This document shows, piece after piece, positions 28,190 to 35,195 of a stretch of 64,000 nucleotides of DNA (position 1 is the stretch's first letter; each line of letters starts with the position of its first letter). The DNA is taken from positions 4,402,001 to 4,466,000 of the forward strand of contig NZ_CP050854.1 of NCBI RefSeq assembly GCF_017569925.1, read 5' to 3'. A program made the translations under genes and the position numbers. Origin of the DNA: Brenneria izadpanahii. Lineage in GTDB: Bacteria; Pseudomonadota; Gammaproteobacteria; Enterobacterales; Enterobacteriaceae. Under the pieces are notes generated by a model. The model saw only the letters and a list, made by a program, of their open reading frames with translations, had not been told where the DNA came from and searched no databases.

Positions 28190-28205
28190 ACGCAAACGAT
28201 TACTT
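28190..28205. promoter_or_regulatory. PurR-like operator upstream of ghxP
   Basis: ACGCAAACGATTACTT matches the PurR consensus ACGCAAACGTTTnCGT in its whole left half and most of the right. It lies about 118 bases before the ghxP start. A purine-repressed purine permease is biologically expected. Binding is inferred, not shown. Confidence 0.6.
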
Positions 28206-28463
28206 CGTTCAATGCAAACCTCATAATTTTGCCAGGTTACTTTTTGTAAGCGAAAGATTATCCTGCTTCCCCGGCATCCATTTCAACTGCTAATCAAGAC
28301 TATTTACCAATGCCTTACTTATGTCTTACCTATGCCCGGCCGACGTCACGGGGCGCTTGCCATTTACAACGGTCAAAAAGCTCAGCGGGAAGCCCCTGCG
28401 CGCCGCGCAAAACAACCAATCAAAATGCCGGTTTATTTTAAACAAACTAGAAATTCATATTTT

Positions 28464-28479
28464 TGTGATTAGTATCACA
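28464..28479. promoter_or_regulatory. CRP-binding site 1, perfect half-sites
   Basis: TGTGA-TTAGTA-TCACA is a perfect CRP consensus (TGTGA-N6-TCACA), flanked by T and A runs. It is centred about 95 bases before the first micro-ORF start. A site this good is rarely accidental. Confidence 0.75.
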
Positions 28480-28520
28480 AAAAAGTTGACCAAGCGTATC
28501 AGCGCGAGTATTCTTCAAAA

Positions 28521-28536
28521 CGTGAGATACATCACA
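28521..28536. promoter_or_regulatory. CRP-binding site 2
   Basis: CGTGA-GATACA-TCACA differs from the CRP consensus at one half-site base. Its centre is 57 bases from that of site 1. It overlaps a possible promoter (-10-like TACAAT at 28539-28544), so CRP bound here might repress while site 1 might activate. Direction of control is not decided by sequence. Confidence 0.6.
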
Positions 28537-28566
28537 GATACAATTTCACTGATGGGAGTTTGAAAA

Positions 28567-28638
28567 ATGAAGCTGCTGAATAAAATCATCGCTATGTTTG
28601 AAAACATCAACCTGGGCTTTGGTACTTTCAATCATTGA
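28567..28638 (+). CDS. Micro-ORF 1, 23 residues, amphipathic
   Basis: The ATG follows GGGAG with eight bases between and encodes 23 residues beginning MKLLNKIIAMFENINLGF. Spaced hydrophobic residues (Leu3, Leu4, Ile7, Ile8, Phe11, Ile14) suggest a short amphipathic helix. As I recall the E. coli microprotein AzuC (28 residues, made from a CRP-repressed dual-function RNA), this shares its MKL start, the Met-Phe at positions 10-11 and a Phe at 18. That is weak similarity from memory, not a search result. The short reading frame, good ribosome site, CRP boxes upstream and terminator downstream support expression. Function unknown. Confidence 0.6.
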   Translation: MKLLNKIIAMFENINLGFGTFNH

Positions 28639-28664
28639 TTGCAAAGAAAGTGAGGGGAATAAAG

Positions 28665-28730
28665 ATGAGAGTTGTCCGTATAATCAATAAATTATTAGAA
28701 GCGCTGGGCAAAACCTATCGTTGTGTTTAA
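28665..28730 (+). CDS. Micro-ORF 2, 21 residues, amphipathic and basic
   Basis: The ATG is preceded by GAGGGG at normal spacing. It encodes 21 residues starting MRVVRIINKLLEALGKTYR. Like micro-ORF 1 it begins with Met plus a basic residue, followed by a spaced hydrophobic pattern. Against my recollection of AzuC it aligns without gaps over 21 residues with about five identities and several conservative changes, notably Lys16-Thr17 and Val21. It starts 26 bases after the micro-ORF 1 stop and ends 26 bases before the terminator stem, so both sit on one short transcript. It could be a paralogue of micro-ORF 1. The RNA might also act as a base-pairing regulator; no target can be named. Confidence 0.6.
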   Translation: MRVVRIINKLLEALGKTYRCV

Positions 28731-28756
28731 TCCCCGCGCTATCTTCCGTTAAACAT

Positions 28757-28785
28757 AAAATGGCTGCCGACAGGCAGCCATTTTT
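28757..28785. terminator. Strong bidirectional terminator
   Basis: AAAATGGCTGCC-GACA-GGCAGCCATTTTT is a perfect 12-base stem with a T run on the plus strand and the complementary A run on the other side. It ends the micro-ORF transcript on the plus strand and the convergent acyltransferase gene on the minus strand. Confidence 0.9.
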
Positions 28786-28821
28786 GTTGATGAAAAAGAA
28801 TTGATAACTCACGTCTCTTCG

Positions 28822-29751
28822 TCACACTCCGGCGTATAAAGAGACCTCACCAGCCGGACGGGTTTTAAAACGGCGATGCAGCCACAGATACTGCTCCGGC
28901 GCCCGCATGATCTCATTTTCTATCACTTTATTCATGTAGCTGGCGGCGGCATGTTCATCGTGATAGGGATAATCCTGTAGTTCGGGCTGAATCACCAGCT
29001 TGTACCCGGATGCATCCGGTTTACGGATTAAAACGATGGTGATCATGGATGGCTTCGCTAAGCGGCCGATAGTAAAGGTGCCATTGGTGGTCGCGGCGTT
29101 TTTCACGGCAAAAAACGGAGCGAAAACGCTGCCTTTCGGACCGTAATCCTGATCCGGGGCGAACCACACGGCCTCGCCGCCTTTCAGGGCATGAACCATA
29201 CCTCGCAGATCTTTACGATCGATCATCGCCTTGTTCGAGCGGGAACGTCCCCACGTTTGCACCAGTTCCATCACCTTATTGTTGTGAGGACGATACATTG
29301 CCATCATCGGCTGGCACAGCCCCATCGCTCGCCCACCCAACTCCAGCGACATAAAGTGAATGCCGATGGCCATCACCCCGCGTTTTTTTGCGCAAGCCTG
29401 CTGCAAGTTTTCCAGCCCCGAGACATCAAACCAGTGGCGAACCCGGCGATCCGACCAAAACCAGGCCATACCGGTTTCCACCAGCGCCATCCCCAACGAA
29501 GAAAAATTATTGACGATCATCGTCTCCCGCTCTTCGGCGGAAATATCGGGAAAGCACAGTTCAAGATTACGCCGAGCGATAGCCACTCTGCGTTTTAGAA
29601 AAAATCGGGAAAAACGCCCTGCGCTGCCGCCGATTTTCATCAGCAACGGGTAAGGCAATTGAACCAGCAGGAACAGAATGCCTAGACTGAACCAGGTGAG
29701 CCAGTAACGCGGATGAAGTAATACTCTGGTGAATTTTTGTTTAATTTTCAT
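28822..29751 (-). CDS. lpxP: Lipid A lauroyl/palmitoleoyl acyltransferase (LpxL/LpxP family)
   Basis: This enzyme of the HtrB/LpxL/LpxP family adds a secondary acyl chain to Kdo2-lipid IV-A at the inner membrane. It has an N-terminal membrane anchor (WLTWFSLGILFLLVQLPYPL), the HX4E catalytic motif (GIHFMSLELGGR), the RPHNN motif, WFAPDQDYG and the C-terminal MRAPEQYLWLHRRFKTRP. Length about 309 residues is normal. The start is ATG 29751, one codon inside a TTG-started frame. The C-terminal HRRFKTRPxGExSLY ending resembles E. coli LpxP more than LpxL as I recall them, hence the symbol; the chain-length choice cannot be read from sequence. It reads toward the terminator at 28757-28785, and a cold-shock protein gene lies behind it. 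Confidence 0.87.
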   Translation of the reverse strand: MKIKQKFTRVLLHPRYWLTWFSLGILFLLVQLPYPLLMKIGGSAGRFSRFFLKRRVAIARRNLELCFPDISAEERETMIVNNFSSLGMALVETGMAWFWSDRRVRHWFDVSGLENLQQACAKKRGVMAIGIHFMSLELGGRAMGLCQPMMAMYRPHNNKVMELVQTWGRSRSNKAMIDRKDLRGMVHALKGGEAVWFAPDQDYGPKGSVFAPFFAVKNAATTNGTFTIGRLAKPSMITIVLIRKPDASGYKLVIQPELQDYPYHDEHAAASYMNKVIENEIMRAPEQYLWLHRRFKTRPAGEVSLYAGV

Positions 29752-30132
29752 CAAATTCGTCTTTAAGTGATCATAACGCGTACCGCATAAAGAATCGCAT
29801 TCGCATTCGCCGCGCTACGACTACTGTGACACCACTTATTGTATATAGTTTCTACACTGTATGAAATTCAATCGAACCGTCTAAATTTCATGTTTGAAAC
29901 CGATATGGGAAGGCTGGTTATGGAGGGGATCATATAGGAGTGAACGAGTCCAACCGGCCGGCGACGGCTTCGGGTTGCCATCATACTCGTTTCGGCGCAA
30001 GGTGAGGAGTAGTAACAATAGAAATAATTAAGCCCCTCAGAATATCTGCGGGGCTTATGCATAATCAGGTATTTTCGGCGATGATATTTGAGCAACGGCG
30101 CAAGCCGGTCAATTATCTTCGGTCAAAGACCT
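29752..30132. other. Intergenic region between acyltransferase and cold-shock gene
   Basis: About 380 bases. It contains the cold-shock gene terminator (30030-30056). I see no supportable gene; the 75-codon minus-strand frame at 29868-30095 spans that terminator and is rejected. Confidence 0.5.
30030..30056 (-). terminator. Terminator of the cold-shock gene
   Basis: Stem AAGCCCC/GGGGCTT, with an inner CAGAnnnTCTG extension, followed on the minus strand by AATTATTT. It lies about 75 bases beyond the csp stop codon. Confidence 0.7.
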
Positions 30133-30351
30133 TTAGATTACGCTAACGTTCACTGCTGATGGGCCTTTCTGGCCGCTTTCAACACTGAACTCAACTTTCT
30201 GGCCTTCGTCCAGGCTTTTGTAATCGTTACCCTGGCCTTGAATGGCGGAGAAGTGAACGAATACATCTTTGCTGCCGTCGGTCGGGGTGATGAAACCAAA
30301 ACCTTTGCCAGCGTCAAACCATTTTACCAATCCAGTCATTTTATTAGACAT
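30133..30351 (-). CDS. CspA-family cold-shock protein
   Basis: This 72-residue single OB-fold protein carries both RNA-binding motifs: GFGFI (RNP1, KGFGFITP) and VFVHF (RNP2, [10 protein letters not shown]). The N-terminus [16 protein letters not shown] is that of the E. coli CspA/CspG group. Such proteins bind single-stranded RNA and melt secondary structure, in cold or general growth. AAGGAAA lies before the ATG. TATAGT about 30 bases upstream of the start could be the -10 element. The paralogue within the family cannot be chosen from sequence alone, so no symbol is given. Confidence 0.93.
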   Translation of the reverse strand: MSNKMTGLVKWFDAGKGFGFITPTDGSKDVFVHFSAIQGQGNDYKSLDEGQKVEFSVESGQKGPSAVNVSVI

Positions 30352-30921
30352 AGAAAATTTCCTTTATATATTTAGATAGCCACTATAGGGCGGAGTAGGG
30401 TCTGTTACAGTGATTACTTATGGGCACTTATAAAAAGGAAATTCGTCGGATAAGAGACTGGATGCATCGCTTGAACTAGGAACCGCTTAATTACAATGTC
30501 TTACATAAATAGGTCTGTATTCCAGGCCGATGACTCATTAACGCATGAACACATTTTTATAGCAAGCCTTTTATTTTCAAAAAACACAAATGGCGGATAA
30601 TGCGTTAAGCGTTCTTTTTAAGCAGAAATCATTGATAAAGAGGAATAACAAGTAATTAAACTCAATAAAATTTGAGGCGCAGGATAAAACGCTGCCGTTT
30701 TGAACAATGCGAAGCGTTAGCCCATTACAGACGACGAACGGCAAAACCAACGCGCCCGCGACTTGAAAAATGACGGGGATATCATTCACTCATCCCGATG
30801 ATAATTATCACTTTATATCCAAATAAATCTATTCATTCTCATTCTTTTGCATTGACATTATTTCCCATTGTTTACTGCAAAGATGATATGATGCCCTATG
30901 AAAAAAAGCCGGAGAGATATA
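30352..30921. other. 570-base AT-rich gap upstream of the small YmgB-like gene
   Basis: No protein gene is supported here. A TGATAATTATCA palindrome at 30799-30810 and an extended -10 (TGATATGAT, 30884-30892) just before the small gene are the only visible signals. A 70-codon minus-strand frame at 30577-30789 has no ribosome site or family features. Confidence 0.45.
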
Positions 30922-31152
30922 ATGAATATTCATAATTTAACCTGGTATCCGGCACAACGATCGCGTGTTGAGACAATTATTGGTCAGACGGTCGTATCGG
31001 TTTGCACTCAAGGCCGGCCGGTAAATGCGCGAACGTTGCTTGATCTCATGTATGTGCAATTAAGTGAAATGGGAAAAAGGGAAGATATAGAAGGTATGAT
31101 GACCGCCATTTCCATTCTGGAAAAGAATCAGGATGCTCACGCAAAAGAGTAG
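30922..31152 (+). CDS. Small protein, possibly YmgB/AriR/YcgZ-like
   Basis: This 76-residue protein starts MNIHNLTWYPAQRS at ATG 30922, with GGAGAG seven bases upstream; a frame reaching back to 30898 is unlikely. The body (VETIIGQTVVSVCTQGRPVN, then ARTLLDLMYVQLSEMGKREDIEGMMTAISIL) looks like the three-helix small regulators YcgZ, YmgA and AriR of E. coli, which link to biofilm and acid responses. The similarity is in the pattern xLGxxVxxLxxxGxxVxxxxLLxxL and is not strong, so this is a suggestion. An extended -10 box lies about 30 bases upstream of the ATG. It marks the left edge of an AT-rich island. Confidence 0.6.
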   Translation: MNIHNLTWYPAQRSRVETIIGQTVVSVCTQGRPVNARTLLDLMYVQLSEMGKREDIEGMMTAISILEKNQDAHAKE

Positions 31153-31274
31153 CATTCATGCCGCCAGTCGAATACTCCGGTCGTTTAATCAAACAAAGCG
31201 ACCGGAGTTGAACTGGAGATGAATACCGATAAATTCACAACGTAATAACGTGAAAAATAAAAACATATCGCTTA

Positions 31275-31365
31275 AATAATTCGAGTTGCGAAAGTCCTCA
31301 ACGGGCGGGCACCTGGAAAGAACCGGGTAACGCGGCCAACGCACAGGCAACTTGAACTATGACTA
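31275..31365. repeat. Intergenic palindromic repeat, copy 1
   Basis: It begins AATAATTCGAGTTGC and ends GCAACTTGAACTATG, forming inverted termini of about 12 bases. This resembles enterobacterial intergenic repeats in which AATTCGAGTTGC and GCAACTTGAA arms enclose a variable core. It abuts the stop codon of the Mop gene. A second copy lies at 34770-34917 with the intervening island between them. Confidence 0.6.
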
Positions 31366-31794
31366 TTATTTCCTGGTAGCCAGAATAACACTGGAAGCCT
31401 TAATCAACGCAATCACCTCGCTCCCATCGGCAATCGCCATTTCATCGAGGCTTTCGTTGGTGATACTGGATGTCAGGGTTAAACCATTGCTGGTTTCAAT
31501 ATGTATCATCGAATTAACCGCGCCCTTCTCTACCTTCGTCACTTTACCCGCTAACTGATTACGGGCGGAAAAATTCAGGCCGCAGTCCACTGAAGCGATA
31601 ATAACCCAGGGCGCTTTCACCAGTGCGATAACCGGTTTACCGGGAGCCAAACCCAGAGACGTACTGCTTGCCTTGGTAATCACGGTCGTCAGCAAATCAC
31701 CGCTGTCCAGCTTGAGGACAACCTCATTGTTAACGGCGCCTTCTACGATTGTAGTTACAACGCCAGCTAGTTGATTCCGCGCAGAAACTGACAT
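31366..31794 (-). CDS. Double-Mop molybdate-binding protein
   Basis: This 142-residue protein consists of two molybdate/tungstate-binding Mop domains: SARNQLAGVVTTIVEGAVNN (residues 4-70) and SARNQLAGKVTKVEKGAVNS (75-140), each with the SARNQLxGxV start and a VIALIKAxxVI strand. Such molbindins bind and store molybdate in the cytoplasm, or serve as its carrier. I chose ATG 31794, which has AGAGGTG just upstream and directly precedes the first domain. The longer frame to 31863 adds unrelated residues. No molybdenum uptake genes are near. Confidence 0.9.
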   Translation of the reverse strand: MSVSARNQLAGVVTTIVEGAVNNEVVLKLDSGDLLTTVITKASSTSLGLAPGKPVIALVKAPWVIIASVDCGLNFSARNQLAGKVTKVEKGAVNSMIHIETSNGLTLTSSITNESLDEMAIADGSEVIALIKASSVILATRK

Positions 31795-32402
31795 ACTCAC
31801 CTCTTTGGTATACAGGTTAATTGAAATATTTCTGGTTTGAACAACTGTACGCCACTCACACATTTTTACGGCTTAGCGCTCGCAGCGACTTTAATATTGG
31901 GCTATTCCCTAAACAATAACAACACTGAATAACCGCCAAATGGGATGGCAAAGAAACACGCAGAAAAATCATTAATATAAATAAAATAATCCAAACTTAT
32001 GAATGATGTTTACTACGATCCAACTGCATGTATAAATTGATAACGAATACCTCGTAGTTTGTAATAATTATGTATAAAGGCATAAGAAATAACTGAAACA
32101 CTACTTTTTGTAGGTAATAACCTTGCAAATAGTCGAGTGTTCCGGAAGATGAACGGTAGATGACAAAACATGGAACACGTTCGCCCGCCCAAAACCGCCG
32201 ATTCGCAACCAGGTTTGCGCAACAGCATAAGCATATAATTTTCTTATTCAAATAATTAGTCCCTTCCATGATCTTATCAACCTCCTTATTTTTCGAGGAT
32301 GATCAAAGGATTGGCCTATCAAAGAGCTGAGATCGATCGACTAATCAATCACTTTTATGGGTTAATATATTTATATTGATCAGTTTTATAGATCGATCAA
32401 TA
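31795..32402. other. AT-rich region with the first EAL gene's promoter
   Basis: About 600 bases. The last 95 hold the duplicated GATC-rich element (see repeat at 32314-32407). A 90-codon minus-strand frame at 31997-32269 is Cys- and Tyr-rich without a family match and is not called. Confidence 0.5.
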
Positions 32403-32407
32403 ATGCC
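32314..32407. repeat. Duplicated upstream element, copy 1 (before EAL gene 1)
   Basis: These 94 bases resemble 33861-33956 closely: both start GCCTATC and end TTGATCAGTTTTA, two variable bases, GATCGATCAATAAT. GATC (Dam) sites lie at 32331, 32335, 32378, 32391 and 32395. From 32335 onward the spacings are 43, 13 and 4 bases, exactly as in copy 2. The element ends at the first gene's start region and is probably the promoter. Confidence 0.8.
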
Positions 32408-32435
32408 TGAAACATGGCCAAACAGGGGAGCATGA
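32403..32435 (+). CDS. Possible ten-codon leader peptide before EAL gene 1
   Basis: ATG at 32403 opens a ten-residue frame (MPETWPNRGA) whose TGA stop overlaps the second of two tandem ATG codons of the EAL gene (GCATGATG). In the paralogous gene the same ATGCC is in frame with the main protein. This could couple translation, or be chance. There is no good ribosome site for the leader. Confidence 0.3.
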   Translation: MPETWPNRGA

Positions 32436-33130
32436 TGACTGTCGATTCAATCTCATGTACGCAGAGGCACTATGTTATAGAACCAATCTATAGCTGTCAG
32501 AATCGGCTATTCGCCATGGAACTGCTTACCCGATTTAATGATGAGGGACCATGTTCGGAAAAACGCATTCAGCAGATGAGCCGTGCTGAAAAACAGGCGT
32601 TGCTGATAGATCAACTGGAATCTATCGCCCAGAAGCAACGCTATTTTATAGATAACAATATACGTTTATCGCTAAACATCGACTTCACTATGGCGATGTT
32701 TTTATCCCAGGATGGGGAAACCAGGAACTTAATGGATAAATTACCCTTTATTTGCCTGGAGATAAGCGAAAACTTCCCAAATCTTAATGATGGAAAACGC
32801 AATCCGCTGCTTGCAGCATTATATGAGCGTTACCCCCTTTGGTTAGATGGTTTTGGCAGCGGAAACTCAAATATTTACGCCGTTAGCCAATCTACGTTTT
32901 ATTACGTTAAGTTGGATAAGATTTTCTACTGGGAAATGATAAAGGATAGAAAAGTCTATACATTATCCGTCCTGGTGGAAAATATACAGAAATACTGTCA
33001 TGGCATCATCATTGAAGGAGTGCAGACTCATTCAGAATACTACCTATTAAAGAACTGCGGCGTGGCGGGAATTCAGGGATACATCTACCCGACCTATACA
33101 TTAGACACTCTACCGACATTAAAAATATGA
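32435..33130 (+). CDS. Degenerate EAL-domain protein related to YdiV (copy 1)
   Basis: This 231-residue single-domain EAL protein has the organisation of E. coli YdiV (RflP), which binds FlhD and blocks flagellar gene expression instead of cleaving c-di-GMP. Shared marks are LLIDQLESI, SENFPNLNDGKRN, YPLWLDGFGSGNS and VKLDKIFY. The EAL motif is ELLTR with Glu29. SLNIDF, LEISEN, the Lys of LDK and IEGVQT are close to canonical, but DDFG is replaced by DGFG, so one catalytic Asp is missing and hydrolysis is doubtful. The ATG at 32435 has AGGGGAG upstream; an in-frame ATG at 32414 would add seven residues. The stop overlaps a small membrane protein gene. AT-rich codon use differs from the flanking backbone. 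Confidence 0.8.
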   Translation: MTVDSISCTQRHYVIEPIYSCQNRLFAMELLTRFNDEGPCSEKRIQQMSRAEKQALLIDQLESIAQKQRYFIDNNIRLSLNIDFTMAMFLSQDGETRNLMDKLPFICLEISENFPNLNDGKRNPLLAALYERYPLWLDGFGSGNSNIYAVSQSTFYYVKLDKIFYWEMIKDRKVYTLSVLVENIQKYCHGIIIEGVQTHSEYYLLKNCGVAGIQGYIYPTYTLDTLPTLKI

Positions 33131-33261
33131 ACGAATTAATCATATTATCAGTGCTGGTTCTAATCGTTGCCTATGCATTCATACGGCACAACATAAACAG
33201 TTCGCACAATAAATTAATTACAAAAAGAAAAATAAAAAAACCAAAAAGGGAAAACACATAA
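33127..33261 (+). CDS. Small single-pass membrane protein, 44 residues, coupled to EAL gene 1
   Basis: The ATG overlaps the stop of the EAL gene (ATGA). The product has one membrane helix (NELIILSVLVLIVAYAFIRH, residues 2-21) and a basic C-terminal tail (KRKIKKPKR), so it should sit in the inner membrane with a positively charged tail on one face. I recognise no family. The four-base overlap suggests translational coupling and a shared job with the EAL protein, for example tethering it to the membrane (inference). The second EAL copy has no such gene after it. Confidence 0.6.
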   Translation: MNELIILSVLVLIVAYAFIRHNINSSHNKLITKRKIKKPKRENT

Positions 33262-33860
33262 TAGAGAATAACAAATTTACTGTTATTTCAATAACGTTCC
33301 CTAAATCTGCGCACTCTTGAACCAACCAGCACGTACGAACCGATTGAGTAGATGGCCCCCCGGCATTTGATGGGAGCCGCTTTAACAGCGCTGACGGCGA
33401 CGCCACAGCGTCGGATGGCGCTGTGCTTGAATACGCCCGTTATCGCGGCGTTATCACAGAAATCGCAACCTGAGCGAATCGGAAGCGGAGCAGAACAAAT
33501 GACGCGGCAGAGAGACTTCTACGACATATGATTCTCATTTCCCCCGTGGCGTTTAACCGCCTGTTCCGCGATCGGGCTTTAGGTTGCCGTCATAAAATAA
33601 TAATTATCACGTATTACCGCTGTTACATTATCTGAGATCCGCGCTGCGCCGACAACAAACTTAGCAGGCAAATTATTTATAATTACAAATATATTCGCAT
33701 GATAATCATAAAGTGTCGTGGTAAACCGGGCAGTATGACAGTATACTGACAGCCGTTTCGATCATCTTAATCTTATATTGATTAATAATATTTTTTTTGC
33801 AATTGGCCAATGTTCTCCTATCATTCACAGGCGCTCTCGCTCAATTACCCCTACGGTCAA
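33262..33860. other. Gap between the two EAL genes
   Basis: About 600 bases. The middle (33300-33550) is GC-richer than its surroundings and resembles decayed coding sequence, but no frame or family can be assigned. The right half is AT-rich up to the second copy of the duplicated promoter element. Confidence 0.45.
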
Positions 33861-33956
33861 GCCTATCAGATTGACTTAATCGATCGGTAAATCAATAATT
33901 TTAATCAATTAATATTGATATATTGATCAGTTTTACTGATCGATCAATAATATGCC
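33861..33956. repeat. Duplicated upstream element, copy 2 (before EAL gene 2)
   Basis: These 96 bases match 32314-32407 over most of their length. GATC sites at 33882, 33925, 33938 and 33942 keep the same 43, 13 and 4 base spacing as copy 1. The TGATCGATCA palindrome lies ten bases before the start codon. It looks like a regulator-binding or Dam-sensitive promoter retained with the gene duplication. Confidence 0.8.
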
Positions 33957-34686
33957 AATAATTCTTAATCTGGAAACTATACCAATGGTAGATTCAATAC
34001 TAGATATAGATGATAGAAGGTACTACGTTGCGAAACCTATCTATGATTTCCAGCAAAAAATGTTCGCAGTGGAACTGCTAGCACGATATGAAAATAAAGG
34101 GCTCAGCACCACGAAACATCCTCGACGGATGAGCCCAGCGGAAAAAAAAGACTTACTGATAGAGCAATTGGAATGTATTTCCGCCAAACAGTCATATTTC
34201 ATCGATAATCAGGTTCTGGTGACGATAAACATCGATTTCGTGATGGCCGTATTCCTATTCCAGAATCAGTACGCCAGCAATTTGCTAGACAGTCTCCCAT
34301 TTACTCATCTGAAAATAAATGAGGTGTTCCCAAACCTCAATGACGGGAAACGCAACCCTCTGCTGGCGAAACTGCATGAGCGCTACCCGCTCTGGCTGGA
34401 CGATCTGGGCAAAGGCGACGCCAATCTCTATGCCGTGAGCCAATCTATTTTCAGCTATATTAAGCTGGATAAGAACTTCTATCTCGGACTGATGAAAAAT
34501 AGGGAAGATGACTATATCTTCCCGTCATTGATCAAGAATATAAAAAAATTCTGCGATGGGATCATCATAGAAGGCATTCAGCATTCCTCGGAATATGAGT
34601 ACTTAAAACGCTGCGGAGTGGACGGCATGCAAGGCAGTTTTCATCCGACATACCAACTTGATAATTTACCCACATTAACTGAATAA
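33952..34686 (+). CDS. Degenerate EAL-domain protein related to YdiV (copy 2)
   Basis: This is a 244-residue paralogue of the upstream EAL protein: RRMSPAEKKDLLIEQLECIS, NEVFPNLNDGKRNPLLAKLH, YPLWLDDLGKGDANLYAVSQ, IKLDKNFYLGL. Here both Asp of the DDFG motif are kept (DDLG) but the Phe and Thr are changed, and the EAL motif is ELLAR. It may regulate a partner by binding rather than cleave c-di-GMP. The frame starts at ATG 33952; the alignment with copy 1 favours the ATG at 33985 (MVDSI). The last residues (QGSFHPTYQLDNLPTL) match copy 1. Gene order and the duplicated promoter point to a tandem duplication. AT-rich composition suggests acquisition. Confidence 0.8.
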   Translation: MPIILNLETIPMVDSILDIDDRRYYVAKPIYDFQQKMFAVELLARYENKGLSTTKHPRRMSPAEKKDLLIEQLECISAKQSYFIDNQVLVTINIDFVMAVFLFQNQYASNLLDSLPFTHLKINEVFPNLNDGKRNPLLAKLHERYPLWLDDLGKGDANLYAVSQSIFSYIKLDKNFYLGLMKNREDDYIFPSLIKNIKKFCDGIIIEGIQHSSEYEYLKRCGVDGMQGSFHPTYQLDNLPTLTE

Positions 34687-35195
34687 ATATATTCATCAAT
34701 CTGGCGTTTATTGACGCCTAAATTTATTACATAGCACCATAAATATTCGCCTGACGTTATTAAAAATCCATACTCTAAATAATTCGGGCGGCAGGAAGAC
34801 CACGCGGGGCGGCAAATTCGGCGCGAACGAATTCGGCGTCCCCAACGGAGCGAGTCTCAGGGAAGGGCCAAGCAACAAAGCCGGCGCATAGGCAACTTGA
34901 AATATGCCGAGAATATACGTCATTCAACATCGGCGTCCCCCTTCGTTAGCTTGAAAGACAGCGGATATATTGCTGCAGCTGATAATAAAATCGCTTATAT
35001 TTCAAATGGTTTTATACAACCAGCAGGAAATTTACGCATTATTCCTACATAATTAACCCATCATCAGAACGCCCATAACGGGCAAAGCGTCTGACGCCGG
35101 TCAGCGCCATCAAATAGGACAGCGCCCATCGCCTTATTAAATATCTATTAAAATCAATCAAGTAATTATGCATAAATCTGAATGGAGGAGATATA
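34687..35195. other. Intergenic region between EAL gene 2 and pfkB
   Basis: About 500 bases. It holds the second intergenic repeat (34770-34917); the remainder is AT-rich and presumably carries the pfkB promoter. No gene supported. Confidence 0.5.
34770..34917. repeat. Intergenic palindromic repeat, copy 2
   Basis: The element starts TACTCTAAATAATTCGGGCGGC and ends GGCAACTTGAAATATGCCGAG, related to copy 1 at 31275-31365 in its outer arms. The core is longer and partly different. Together the two copies bracket the Mop/EAL island. Confidence 0.55.

Larger units (their letters stand above)
28073..28566. other. Regulatory region between ghxP and the twin micro-ORFs
   Basis: The 494-base divergent region holds the PurR-like box nearer ghxP and two CRP-like boxes nearer the micro-ORFs, all listed separately. 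An 80-codon plus-strand frame (28321-28563) covers both CRP boxes and looks non-coding. Confidence 0.5.

Noticed and set aside
28321..28563. 80-codon plus-strand frame covering the CRP boxes
   Set aside because: It spans the regulatory sites and ends at the micro-ORF ribosome site; composition is not coding-like.
30577..30789. 70-codon minus-strand frame
   Set aside because: No ribosome site, no family resemblance, odd composition with Cys and Phe runs.
30799..30810. TGATAATTATCA as a Fur box
   Set aside because: Only a 12-base core without the usual central base and outer repeats; the gene nearby has no iron link.
31997..32269. 90-codon minus-strand frame in the EAL promoter region
   Set aside because: No start signal and no recognisable sequence; likely chance in an AT-rich region.
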